A stretch of DNA of 37,867 nt from Pseudomonadota bacterium (GTDB lineage Bacteria > Pseudomonadota > Gammaproteobacteria > Steroidobacterales > Steroidobacteraceae), in NCBI GenBank assembly GCA_023433515.1, contig JAEZCN010000005.1, positions 1 to 37,867 of the forward strand. Direction: 5' to 3'. This document shows, piece by piece, positions 28,170 through 36,269 of this stretch. The notes under the pieces were generated by a model. That model saw only the letters and a list, made by a program, of their open reading frames with translations, was not told the origin of the DNA and did no database searches. Position numbers and translations under genes: made by a program. Each line of letters starts with the position of its first letter. The stretch's first letter is position 1.

Positions 28170-30551
28170 ATGGCGGGCACGGGCGGAAGCGGGGCGGATT
28201 CGAAACTGGCGGGCACGCTCGAGCGCGTGATCTTCGGCCACCGTCGCACGATCCTCGTGCTGTTCGCGCTCGTCACGGCGGCGATGATGCTGGTCGCGGT
28301 GCGCGGGCTGCACATCGACGCGGCTTTCACGAAGCAGCTGCCGCTCCGGCACGAGTACATGCAGACCTTCATGAAGCACCAGGCGGAGTTCGGCGGCGCC
28401 AACCGCGTGCTCATCGCGCTGATCGCCGAAGACGGGAACATGTTCCAGCCGGGGTTCTTCGACGCGCTCAAGCTCGCGACCGACGAAGTGCTCGTGATGG
28501 ACGGCATCGACCGGGCGCGCGTGCAGTCGCTGTTCACGCCCAACGTGCGTTACATGGAAGTCGTCGAGGACGGCATCGAGGCGGGCAACGTCGTCGATTC
28601 GGAATTCGTGCCGACGCCGGAATCGCTGGCGCGGGTTCGCGAGAACATCCTCAAGGCCGGCATCCGCGGACGGCTCGTGGCGAACGATTTTTCGGGCGCG
28701 CTGATCTCGGCCATCGTCCTCGAGAACGACGCGACCGGAAAACCCATCGATCCGATCAAGGTGGCGCGCGAGCTCGAGGAGCGCGTGCGCGACAAGATCC
28801 AGGGCAACAAGGTCATCGTGCAGGCGACCGGGTCCGGGATCGACGTGCACATGATCGGTTTCGCCAAGGTCGTGGGCGACATCGCCGACGGCGCGATGTC
28901 GGTCGTGTTGTTCGCGGTGATCACGATCTTCCTCACGCTGCTCGCCGTCTGGTACTACGTGCAGTCGCTGAAAGTGGCGGTGGTGCCCATCGTCTGCTCG
29001 ATCATCGCGGTCATCTGGCAGCTCGGCACGCTCGTGCTGCTCGGGTTCGGCATCGATCCGCTGGGGTTGCTGGTGCCGTTCCTGATCTTCGCGATCGGCG
29101 TTTCGCACGGCGTGCAGAAGATCAGCGCGGTCAAGGAGGCCGCGGTCGCGGGCCTCGGCAGCGAGGCGGCCGCGCGCCAGACGTTCCGGCTGCTGCTCAT
29201 GCCGGCGATCATCGCGCTGCTCGCGGACCTGGTCGGCTTCATCACGATCCTGCTCATTCCCGTGCGCGTCGTGCAGGAAATGGCCATCACCGCGAGCATC
29301 GGTGTGGCCATCGTGATCCTCACGGACCTGATCCTGCTGCCCGTGCTCGTCTCGTGGGTGAAGTGGGACGACAAGTACCGCTCGCGCGTGGAGGCGCGGC
29401 AACAGCAGCTGGCCGAGCTCTGGGACAAGCTCGCGAACATCACCAACAAGGGGCCCGCGGCGGTCATCATCGCGGTATCCGTCGTTCTCGGCGTGCTCGG
29501 CGCCTGGAAGGGCCGGGAGACGCCCATCGGCGATACGCAGTCGGGCGTGCCGGAGCTGCGCCCGGATTCGCGCTACAACCGGGACAGCGACATCATCACG
29601 GACAAGTTCTCGATCGGCGTCGACATCCTCACCGTCATCGTCGAAGCCACCGAGCCGGTGTGCACCAGCCACGGGCTCATGATGGCGGTCGACGACTTCA
29701 CCTGGACGATGCGCAACGTCGAAGGCGTGCAGGAGGCGATGTCGCTGCCGCTGGTCGCGAAGATCGCGATCGCGGGCTGGAACGAAGGTAGTTTGAAGTG
29801 GCGCAACATCCCGCGCGAAGCCAACCAGCTCACGCAGTCGACGCGTTACATCGAAACCAGCACCGGGCTGCTGAACGCGGACTGCGACGTCGTGCCCGTG
29901 ATGCTCTTCCTGGGCGATCACAAGGCGGAGACCATCGAACGCGTGGTCGCGGCGGTGAAGGACTGGCGCGACCAGAATCCGCAGGCGAACGCCACGTTCG
30001 ACCTCGCGGCCGGCAACGTCGGCGTCATGGCCGCGACGAACGAGACGGTGAAGGCGAAGGAATACCAGATCCTCGGCTGGGTGTTCGCGGCCGTGATCCT
30101 CATGTGCCTGCTCACGTTCCGCTCGCTGCTCGGCGCGATACTCGTGTTCCTGCCGCTCGCACTGGTGTCGATCCTCGTGTACGCCGTGATGGCGATCGTC
30201 GGGATCGGCCTGAAGCTCAGCACGCTGCCGATGGTGGCGCTCGGCGCCGGCATCGGCGTCGACTACGGCATCTATCTCTGGAGCCGCATGCAGGAGTACC
30301 TGCGCGCGGGACAGCCCGTGCACGAGGCGTATCGCAACACGATGAAGGTGACCGGCGCGTCGATCATCTTCACGGGCATAACGCTCGCCATCGGCGTCGT
30401 GACCTGGGTGTTCTCGCCGCTGCAGTTCCAGGCCGACATCGGCATCATGCTGACCTTCATGTTCTTCGTGAACATGCTCGGCGCGATCATCCTGCTGCCC
30501 GCGCTCGCGGCGTGGTTCTGGAAGGGGGCTGGAAGGGGGCTGCCCCCATGA
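28170..30551 (+). CDS. RND/MMPL-type transporter
   Basis: A 793-residue inner-membrane transporter of the MMPL branch of the RND superfamily. A first membrane helix (about residues 28-45) is followed by a periplasmic domain, five helices (about 245-420, including IGVSHGVQKISAVKEA), a second periplasmic domain (about 455-660) and a second set of helices (about 655-785) with GAGIGVDYGIYLWSRMQEYL, the typical MMPL D-Y site of TM10. It likely moves a lipid or other hydrophobic substrate using the proton gradient, with DUF1302/DUF1329 as outer partners. ATG at 28170 is 1 bp after the YCF48 stop. The stop overlaps the decarboxylase start (ATGA). Its last codons lie in an 11-bp tandem duplication. 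Confidence 0.93.
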   Translation: MAGTGGSGADSKLAGTLERVIFGHRRTILVLFALVTAAMMLVAVRGLHIDAAFTKQLPLRHEYMQTFMKHQAEFGGANRVLIALIAEDGNMFQPGFFDALKLATDEVLVMDGIDRARVQSLFTPNVRYMEVVEDGIEAGNVVDSEFVPTPESLARVRENILKAGIRGRLVANDFSGALISAIVLENDATGKPIDPIKVARELEERVRDKIQGNKVIVQATGSGIDVHMIGFAKVVGDIADGAMSVVLFAVITIFLTLLAVWYYVQSLKVAVVPIVCSIIAVIWQLGTLVLLGFGIDPLGLLVPFLIFAIGVSHGVQKISAVKEAAVAGLGSEAAARQTFRLLLMPAIIALLADLVGFITILLIPVRVVQEMAITASIGVAIVILTDLILLPVLVSWVKWDDKYRSRVEARQQQLAELWDKLANITNKGPAAVIIAVSVVLGVLGAWKGRETPIGDTQSGVPELRPDSRYNRDSDIITDKFSIGVDILTVIVEATEPVCTSHGLMMAVDDFTWTMRNVEGVQEAMSLPLVAKIAIAGWNEGSLKWRNIPREANQLTQSTRYIETSTGLLNADCDVVPVMLFLGDHKAETIERVVAAVKDWRDQNPQANATFDLAAGNVGVMAATNETVKAKEYQILGWVFAAVILMCLLTFRSLLGAILVFLPLALVSILVYAVMAIVGIGLKLSTLPMVALGAGIGVDYGIYLWSRMQEYLRAGQPVHEAYRNTMKVTGASIIFTGITLAIGVVTWVFSPLQFQADIGIMLTFMFFVNMLGAIILLPALAAWFWKGAGRGLPP
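30518..30539 (+). repeat. 11-bp tandem duplication at the RND/decarboxylase junction
   Basis: CTGGAAGGGGG occurs twice in tandem (30518-30528 and 30529-30539). The second copy supplies a purine-rich Shine-Dalgarno-like stretch about 8 bases before the decarboxylase ATG. Because 11 is not a multiple of 3, losing one copy would put the transporter frame in phase with the decarboxylase ATG, giving a single fused reading frame. Confidence 0.85.
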
Positions 30552-31975
30552 CGCCCGACGAGTTTCGCCGCGCCGGCCACGAACTGGTCGACTGGATCGC
30601 GGACTACCGGGAGCGAGTGGTGCGCGGTGAGTTTCCGGTCATGGCGCGCGGCGCGCCCGGCGAGTTGCGCGATGCGTTGCCGAAACAGCCGCCACGCAAG
30701 TCCGAACCCTTCGCGGATATCAGGCGCGACCTCGACGCATTGATCCTGCCCGCCTGCACGCATTGGCAGGATCCGCGCTTCTTCGGCTATTTCCCGTCCA
30801 ACGGCCTGCCGGCAGCGGTGCTCGGCGATCTCGCGAGCACGGGGCTCGGGCAGCTGGGCCTCAACTGGCAGTCGAGCCCGGCACTGACCGAGCTCGAGGA
30901 GGTGTGCCTCGACTGGTGGCGGCAGATGCTCGGCCTCTCCGAGCGTTGGTCCGGCGTCATCCAGGACACCGCGTCGACCGCGACCTTCGTCGCGCTGGTG
31001 TGCGCGCGCGAGCGTGCGACGAACCACGCGGCCACGCGGGGCGGCCTGCAAAGCGAGCGACGCCCGCTCATGATCTACGTCACCGCCCACGCGCACAGCT
31101 CGGTCGAAAAGGCCGCGATGCTCGCGGGATTCGGCCGGGAGAACCTGCACGTCGTGGCGGTCGACGAGAACTTCGACATGCGCCCGGCTGCGCTGGCCGC
31201 GGCGATCCTCGAGGACCGCGCGGCGGGTCGCGAGCCCTGCGCCGTCGTCGCCACCTGCGGCACGACCGCGACCACGGCCTTCGATCCGCTCGCGGCGATC
31301 GCGCAGGTCGCGCGCAGCGAGGAGCTGTGGCTGCACGTGGATGCCGCGATGGCGGGCAGCGCGATGATCCTGCCCGAGTGCCGCGAGCTCTGGGACGGCG
31401 TCGAAGGCGCGGATTCCCTGGTCGTGAACCCGCACAAGTGGCTGGGCGTGTCGATGGACTGCTCCACCTACTTCGTGCGCGACGCGCAGTTCCTGGTGCG
31501 CGTGATGTCCACCAATCCTAGCTACCTGCAGACGGCGGCGGATGGCCAGGTGAAGAACTACCGCGATTGGGGCGTGCCGCTCGGCCGCCGCATGCGCGCG
31601 CTCAAGATGTGGTTCGTGATCCGCGACCAGGGCGTCGAAGGACTGCAGGCGCGCATCCGCCGCGACCTCGCGCAGACGCGCTGGCTGGCCGGCGAAATCG
31701 CGCGGGAGCCTCACTGGAAGGTGGTGGCGCCCGTACGGCTGCAGACGCTCGTGGCGCGCCACGAGCCGCCCGGCCTCGACGCCGCGGCCGTCGACGCGCA
31801 CACGCGCGCCTGGGCGCAGGCGGTCAACGAGTCGGGAGAGGCCTATCTCACGCCCGCGCTCATCGACGGGCGCTGGGCGGTGCGCGTGTCGATCGGCTCG
31901 GCCGCGACCGAACATGAACACGTCGAAGGCCTCTGGAATCTCATGCGGCGCGTGGCCGCCGAAGGCTCGAAGTAA
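30548..31975 (+). CDS. PLP-dependent group II decarboxylase
   Basis: A 475-residue aromatic-L-amino-acid-decarboxylase-like enzyme. The N-terminus MTPDEFRRAGHELVDWIADY and HPRF-like HWQDPRFFGYFPSN are typical. The PLP site is complete: AHAHSSVEKAAMLAG (stacking His), WLHVDAAMAGSA (Asp to the pyridine N) and NPHKWLG with Schiff-base Lys297. It would decarboxylate an amino acid such as Tyr, Trp, Phe or Dopa to an amine; the exact substrate cannot be read from sequence. It is cytoplasmic. Its start overlaps the RND stop by 4 bp, so it is translationally coupled to a transporter. This is an unusual companion for a DUF1302/DUF1329 locus and suggests an amine-containing product. Confidence 0.93.
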   Translation: MTPDEFRRAGHELVDWIADYRERVVRGEFPVMARGAPGELRDALPKQPPRKSEPFADIRRDLDALILPACTHWQDPRFFGYFPSNGLPAAVLGDLASTGLGQLGLNWQSSPALTELEEVCLDWWRQMLGLSERWSGVIQDTASTATFVALVCARERATNHAATRGGLQSERRPLMIYVTAHAHSSVEKAAMLAGFGRENLHVVAVDENFDMRPAALAAAILEDRAAGREPCAVVATCGTTATTAFDPLAAIAQVARSEELWLHVDAAMAGSAMILPECRELWDGVEGADSLVVNPHKWLGVSMDCSTYFVRDAQFLVRVMSTNPSYLQTAADGQVKNYRDWGVPLGRRMRALKMWFVIRDQGVEGLQARIRRDLAQTRWLAGEIAREPHWKVVAPVRLQTLVARHEPPGLDAAAVDAHTRAWAQAVNESGEAYLTPALIDGRWAVRVSIGSAATEHEHVEGLWNLMRRVAAEGSK

Positions 31976-32026
31976 CGGATACCCCGGGGCGCGACGTCAC
32001 CCCCACAGGAACCTGGGAGACGAACG

Positions 32027-32950
32027 ATGAAGCTGCGGATCACTCGATGGGTTTTTGGCCTGGTCGCGGCGGGTTGCGCCGCCGGCGCGCTCGCGCAGCA
32101 GACGCCGCCTGAGGTGAAAATCGAAACGGTCGAAGTCGCACCCGGCATCTACGTGCTGTTCGGCCGCGGCGGCAACATCGGGCTCACGGTGGGCCCGGAC
32201 GGCGCGGCGATCATCGACGATCAGTTCGCCGACATGGTGCCGAAGATCCGCGCGGCGGTCGCGATGTTGTCCGAGAAGCCCGTGAGCTTCGTGATCAACA
32301 CGCACCTTCACGGCGATCACACCGGCGGCAACGACGGCTTCGGCAAGGCCGGCGCGGTGATCATCGCCCACGAGAACGTGCGCAAGCGTCTCGGCGCCGC
32401 GCAGGTCAATCCATCGAACAACCAGACGATTCCCGCGCGCGCCCGCGAGGCTCTGCCCGTCGTGACGTTTGCGAACGCCGCGACGCTGCACTTCAACGAC
32501 GACGATCTCGAGTTCACGCACCTGCCGAACGCGCACACCGAAACGGACATCTTGATCCGCTTCCGCAAGGCCAACATCGTGCACATGGGCGACGTCTTCA
32601 CCGGCGGATTCCCGTTCATCGACGGCAACAACGGCGGGACCCTCGACGGGTTCATCGCGGCCCACGCGAAAGTGCTCGGCATGATCGACGATCAGACCAA
32701 GGTGATCCGCGGACACGGCCCGATCGGCAACAAGGCGGAGCTGCAGGCCTACCACGACATGCTGGTCACCGTGCGCGACCGCGTCGCGAAGCTCGTGAAG
32801 TCCGGCAGGACGCAGGAGCAGGTGCTCGAGGCCCGGCCGACGAAGGAATTCGAGGAGAAATACGGCGGCACGAACTTCAACGCGGCGCAGTGGATAGGTC
32901 GCGCGTACGTCGACCAGAAGACGGCCCTCGAGAAGCGCCGCAAACGCTGA
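32027..32950 (+). CDS. Periplasmic metallo-beta-lactamase-fold hydrolase
   Basis: A 307-residue exported MBL-fold enzyme. A signal peptide ends at GALAQ near residue 24. The two-metal site is complete: HLHGDH (H93, H95, D97, H98), H170 (PNAHTETD), D189 (HMGDVF) and H230 (RGHG). The C-terminal part (KSGRTQEQVLEARPTKEFEEKYGG) is the helical extension common in uncharacterised periplasmic MBL proteins sometimes listed as quinoprotein-relay or cyclase-like. Substrate unknown; nothing here points specifically to beta-lactams. Its Shine-Dalgarno is weak (CTGGGAGACGAACG). It follows the decarboxylase by 51 bp on the same strand, so it may be the last gene of that operon. Confidence 0.9.
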   Translation: MKLRITRWVFGLVAAGCAAGALAQQTPPEVKIETVEVAPGIYVLFGRGGNIGLTVGPDGAAIIDDQFADMVPKIRAAVAMLSEKPVSFVINTHLHGDHTGGNDGFGKAGAVIIAHENVRKRLGAAQVNPSNNQTIPARAREALPVVTFANAATLHFNDDDLEFTHLPNAHTETDILIRFRKANIVHMGDVFTGGFPFIDGNNGGTLDGFIAAHAKVLGMIDDQTKVIRGHGPIGNKAELQAYHDMLVTVRDRVAKLVKSGRTQEQVLEARPTKEFEEKYGGTNFNAAQWIGRAYVDQKTALEKRRKR

Positions 32951-33101
32951 CGGCCTGCGGGAAACCCCTGCCTATCTAACCAGTTGCGCGGTCCCGGTGC
33001 GACATAACACGACTCGTCGTGGGCTTTTCGCACAATCGCGGCGCGCGAGTCGCCGCCGTCCTATGGACAGGGACGCCCGCTCTGGAGAAAGTCCACGCGA
33101 C

Positions 33102-33533
33102 ATGAAGAATTCGAACAAGGCCACCACGATGCTCGACCTGTCGTACCTCCCCGAGGCCGAGCAGTATCTCGACGAGCTGGAGCGCAGCGGCCAGTTCCGC
33201 ATCGGCATCGAAGCCGAGAACGAGGAACTGGAATCCGGCGAAGCGCCGGCCAGCAACGATTACACGCTGCGCCGCGGCTCGGGCAGCGCGTCCATCCAGG
33301 ACTGGTGGACGAGCGGGCGCGTCGCGTTGCGGCTCGGTCCCGGGCTCGACGGAGACAACCTGACCCTGCAGCGCGTCGACGACTCGCTGCGCATCGGCAC
33401 GCTCGACGGCGAGGATGCGATCACGCTCGAGGGTTATCTCGGCCTGATCCCCGACGCTTCGACGCTGCGCATCGTGTTCGAGAGCGGCGCCGAATGGACC
33501 GGCGCGGCGCTCACGTCGCGCATCGCGGACTAA
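33102..33533 (+). CDS. Small acidic protein with haemolysin-type calcium-binding-related motif
   Basis: A 143-residue acidic protein with no signal peptide. Its C-terminal half (about residues 80-140) alternates strands in the order DGDNLTLQRVDDSLRIG, DGEDAITLEGYLG and LRIVFESGAEWTGAALTSRI. That resembles the HCBP_related domain (RTX-associated: L-x-L-x-R, D-D-L-x-I, then I-x-F-x-G-x-x-W), which normally sits between GGxGxD repeats of large secreted RTX proteins; here it stands alone without the repeats. ATG at 33102 is preferred because GGAGAAAG lies upstream; ATG at 33063 is possible. The stop abuts the convergent TfpX-like stop with no base between. The domain match is by eye and should be treated as tentative. 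Confidence 0.6.
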   Translation: MKNSNKATTMLDLSYLPEAEQYLDELERSGQFRIGIEAENEELESGEAPASNDYTLRRGSGSASIQDWWTSGRVALRLGPGLDGDNLTLQRVDDSLRIGTLDGEDAITLEGYLGLIPDASTLRIVFESGAEWTGAALTSRIAD

Positions 33534-34310
33534 CTAATACGGATCGAAGTCGACGTAGCTCACAGGTTGCCCCGTACGCTCGTCGATCACCACGGTCCAG
33601 AATCCCTGGCTGTGGTGCAGCGGCAGCCAGCGCTGGTGCTCCACGGGGATCCCGGCTTCGCGTCTGGCCTTTTCGAGCTCGGGCTCGACCTTGGGATGTT
33701 TCTCGACGAGCTCTTCCAGGGTCTTCGCGCGGCGCTGCATGTTGGCCAGCTCGGCCTCGAACGGTACGTAGAAGCGCGGCAGGACGTGCATGTCCTTGCC
33801 TTCCATCGTCTTGCTCATCGCGAGTTTCTTGTCCTCCTCCGGGACCACGACCGAGACGAAGCGCGGGCCCGTGAGCGGCCGGGTCGCGAACCGCGGATCG
33901 CGCGCGGCGGCGAGTTCCTCGGGAGTCAGGTCCGAGGCCTGCACGACTTCGAAACGATCCTTCACGAACGCGACGTAGACGGGGCGGGCGCCGGACATGA
34001 TCCAGACGCCGTAGATCAGCGCCGCGATCTGGACCACGCTGACGAAGGAGTAGTCGATGATCAGTGCGCGCCGGGATTTGCGACTGTCGTAGATCACCAG
34101 CGACATCAGCGGCCCCAGCACCAGGTCGATGCCGACGACCAGCAGGAACAGTTCCTCGCCGCCCAGCATCCGCGAGAACGGCGGGGGATACCACACGAAG
34201 AATATCAATGTCGCGGCGACCACCGCGAGCACCAGGGTCGCAAGGAAATGAATGCCACATGCGACCAGCTTCTCTCGCCAGACGTTCATGACTTTCACGG
34301 CTTCAGTCAT
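33534..34310 (-). CDS. TfpX/TfpZ-like membrane protein
   Basis: A 258-residue protein resembling type IV pilin accessory proteins TfpX/TfpZ: two N-terminal helices (about residues 12-32 and 43-66, with FFVWYPPPFSRMLGGEELFLLVVGIDLVLGPLMSLVIY in pieces), a third helix (about 78-100) and ARPVYVAFVKDRFEVV, a hallmark of that family. The soluble C-terminal part contains a coiled-coil-like charged stretch and ends in PVSYVDFDPY. ATG at 34310 has GGAGGAG 9 bases upstream. No pilin gene lies nearby, so a pilus role is doubtful in this context. It overlaps the arfB 3' end by 8 bp and is the last gene of a minus-strand operon. Confidence 0.8.
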   Translation of the reverse strand: MTEAVKVMNVWREKLVACGIHFLATLVLAVVAATLIFFVWYPPPFSRMLGGEELFLLVVGIDLVLGPLMSLVIYDSRKSRRALIIDYSFVSVVQIAALIYGVWIMSGARPVYVAFVKDRFEVVQASDLTPEELAAARDPRFATRPLTGPRFVSVVVPEEDKKLAMSKTMEGKDMHVLPRFYVPFEAELANMQRRAKTLEELVEKHPKVEPELEKARREAGIPVEHQRWLPLHHSQGFWTVVIDERTGQPVSYVDFDPY

Positions 34311-34728
34311 CGAATCGAACTCCTCCTCTGAGTCGTTTGATTTTCTGCGTGCGCGCCTTCGATGACAGGCGCTTCTCTTTCGATGCACGCGTGGGTTTGG
34401 TCGCATGCCGCTTCTTGGGCGCGATCAGTGCGCGACGCACGAGATCGAGCAGGCGCGCTTCCGCGTCGCGGCGATTGTGTTCCTGGCTGCGCGAGGTGCG
34501 CGCGACGATCAGGAGATCGCCGGCGTCCGTGACGCGTTGGCCCGCGAGGTGCCTGAGGCGCGTCTTCGCGTCGGGCGGCAGCGTCCTGTTCCGCTCGAGT
34601 GCGAACCGCAGCTGTACGGCCGAGGCCACCTTGTTGACGTTCTGGCCACCGGGGCCGGCCGAGCGAATGAACGCGACCTCGAGGTCCGCGTCCGGAATCT
34701 CGAGTCCAGGTCTGACGAGCAGGCTCAT
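34303..34728 (-). CDS. arfB: Alternative ribosome-rescue factor ArfB
   Basis: A 141-residue release-factor-like peptidyl-tRNA hydrolase that frees peptides from ribosomes stalled at mRNA ends. The catalytic GGQ motif is at residues 27-29 (SAGPGGQNVNKV). The RNA-binding basic tail KKRHATKPTRASKEKRLSSKARTQKIKRLR inserts into the empty mRNA channel and is intact. Length and order match the E. coli protein. ATG at 34728 is 10 bp downstream of the MscS stop, in the PHP-YdcH-MscS-ArfB-TfpX-like operon. The 3' end overlaps the start region of the TfpX-like gene, so they are coupled. Confidence 0.94.
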   Translation of the reverse strand: MSLLVRPGLEIPDADLEVAFIRSAGPGGQNVNKVASAVQLRFALERNRTLPPDAKTRLRHLAGQRVTDAGDLLIVARTSRSQEHNRRDAEARLLDLVRRALIAPKKRHATKPTRASKEKRLSSKARTQKIKRLRGGVRFDD

Positions 34729-34738
34729 CGGGCCGGAC

Positions 34739-36019
34739 TCACTCGGCTGGAATCATCCGAACGTCGTGCTGCTGCACGGGGATCGTGATTCCGTGTTTCT
34801 TGAACAGCCGCCAGATTTCACGATTCACGTCGGAACGGACGTTGTTCACGCCGTTCATCGGGTCGCGGATCCAGAAGCGTACTTCGACACGCATGCCGTA
34901 ATTCTCGAAGCTCATGAGGCGCGAAACCGGGCCCGGATCCTTGAGGATGCGCGGGTGGTGCGCAGCGGCGTCCAGCAGCACCTGCAGCGCGAGCTCGGGG
35001 TCGTCCTTGTAGCTCACCATCACGGGCAGCCGGATGCGTACGCGCTGGTCAGAATAGCTCCAGTTGATGACCGAATTCGTGATGAGGTTCTGATTCGGCA
35101 CCAGCGTTTCGACGCCGTCGCGGTCGCGCACGACGATGTAACGGCCGCGCAGTTCCTGCACCCAGCCGAAGTTCTCGGTGCTGGTGCCGGTGGTGCCCGT
35201 GAAGCTGATCACGTCGCCGGGCTTGATGGATTTGTCCAGCAGCAGCACGAAGCCGGAGACGAAGTTGCTGGTGATGGCCTGCAGGCCGAAGCCGAGACCC
35301 AGACCAATCGCGCCGGTGAGCACCGTCAGCGTCGTGAGATCCACGCCCGAGGCGTTGATGCCGAGCAGCACACCGATCGTGAGCAGCGCGAACGTCGAAA
35401 ACTTGGAGATGCCGATGCGCGTCGAGATCGCGATGCCTTCGAGCTTCATCACGCGCCGCTCGATGGTGCGCGCGACCAGGCTCGTGACGATCAGGAACCC
35501 GGCGAGGACGACGATGCCCTTGAGCAGCTGCCAGAGACTGAACTTGGCGCGGCCGGGCACGAGGTCGACGCCGTCGAGCGTGCGCTCGAGGCCGTCGAAC
35601 CAGCCCAACAGTTGCATCGCGATCGCGGCCCAGATCACGAATGTGATGCGCAGCTCCCAGGAGCGGATCCAGCTGTTCGGGCCGAGCGAGACCGACAGCA
35701 CGTGCACGCCGAGGCGCACGAGCACGAGCACCGTCACGAGGCCCATCGCGGTGTCGATCAGCGAGGTCGGCAGGTTGACGGTGCCGAACAGCACGCGTAC
35801 GCCGAGGATGATGACGATGCCGAAGAACGAGGGCGCCAGCACCATGCCGGCGATGATGAGCTGGCGCGGCCAGCGGCCCAGATCCGAGCGAGCCGCGAGC
35901 GGCCGCAGGTAGCGCTTGATGTAGCTCGCCAGGGCCACGGCGAGAATCGCCGCCATGATGACGGCGATGACTTCGGCCATGATTTCAGGCGTTGTGAGCT
36001 GCTCGAAGAACTTCTTCAC
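34739..36019 (-). CDS. MscS-family mechanosensitive channel
   Basis: A 426-residue small-conductance mechanosensitive channel. Hydrophobic helices lie around residues 12-35, 52-78, 85-110, 124-142 and 163-185. They are followed by the pore helix and MscS core: TGAIGLGLGFGLQAITSNFVSGFVLLLD (about 232-260), then GDVISF, GWVQELRGRYIVVRDRDGVETLVPNQNLI and the cytoplasmic beta/alpha-beta domain ending in VQQHDVRM. It is longer than E. coli MscS, with extra N-terminal helices like YbdG/YjeP-related forms. It releases solutes on hypo-osmotic shock. The start is GTG at 36019 with a weak Shine-Dalgarno. It is 19 bp from the YdcH-like gene. Confidence 0.94.
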   Translation of the reverse strand: MKKFFEQLTTPEIMAEVIAVIMAAILAVALASYIKRYLRPLAARSDLGRWPRQLIIAGMVLAPSFFGIVIILGVRVLFGTVNLPTSLIDTAMGLVTVLVLVRLGVHVLSVSLGPNSWIRSWELRITFVIWAAIAMQLLGWFDGLERTLDGVDLVPGRAKFSLWQLLKGIVVLAGFLIVTSLVARTIERRVMKLEGIAISTRIGISKFSTFALLTIGVLLGINASGVDLTTLTVLTGAIGLGLGFGLQAITSNFVSGFVLLLDKSIKPGDVISFTGTTGTSTENFGWVQELRGRYIVVRDRDGVETLVPNQNLITNSVINWSYSDQRVRIRLPVMVSYKDDPELALQVLLDAAAHHPRILKDPGPVSRLMSFENYGMRVEVRFWIRDPMNGVNNVRSDVNREIWRLFKKHGITIPVQQHDVRMIPAE

Positions 36020-36038
36020 GTCGCGTCTGGCCGGAGGG

Positions 36039-36269
36039 TCAGGCGTTCAGATCGGGGATCAGCTCGCTTTCGAGCCGCGTGATCTGATCCTTGAGCATGA
36101 GTTTGCGTTTCTTGAGGCGCTTGATCTGGAGCTGGTCCGACTGGAAGTCGAGCGACAGGCGGGCAATGACCTCGTCGAGGTCGCGGTGTGCGATGCGCAG
36201 TTCCCGCAGCTTTTCGACGTTCTTGAAAAGCTCGCGATCGACGTTGTCCTGATCTTCGATGTCGCTCAT
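36039..36269 (-). CDS. YdcH-like (DUF465) small coiled-coil protein
   Basis: A 76-residue, highly charged, helical protein. The segment LRIAHRDLDEVIARL is followed by LQIKRLKKRKLMLKDQITRLE, the DUF465/YdcH signature, and would form an antiparallel helical hairpin or coiled coil. The function of this family is unknown; SlyX and YdcH proteins are small soluble helical proteins. Its start overlaps the PHP gene stop by 4 bp on the minus strand, so it is translated together with it. It lies upstream of the MscS gene in the same operon. Confidence 0.88.
   Translation of the reverse strand: MSDIEDQDNVDRELFKNVEKLRELRIAHRDLDEVIARLSLDFQSDQLQIKRLKKRKLMLKDQITRLESELIPDLNA

Noticed and set aside
33008..33028. 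Intrinsic terminator after the MBL-fold gene
   Set aside because: CACGAC/GTCGTG has only a 2-base loop and is followed by just four T after GGGC, so it is too weak to call.
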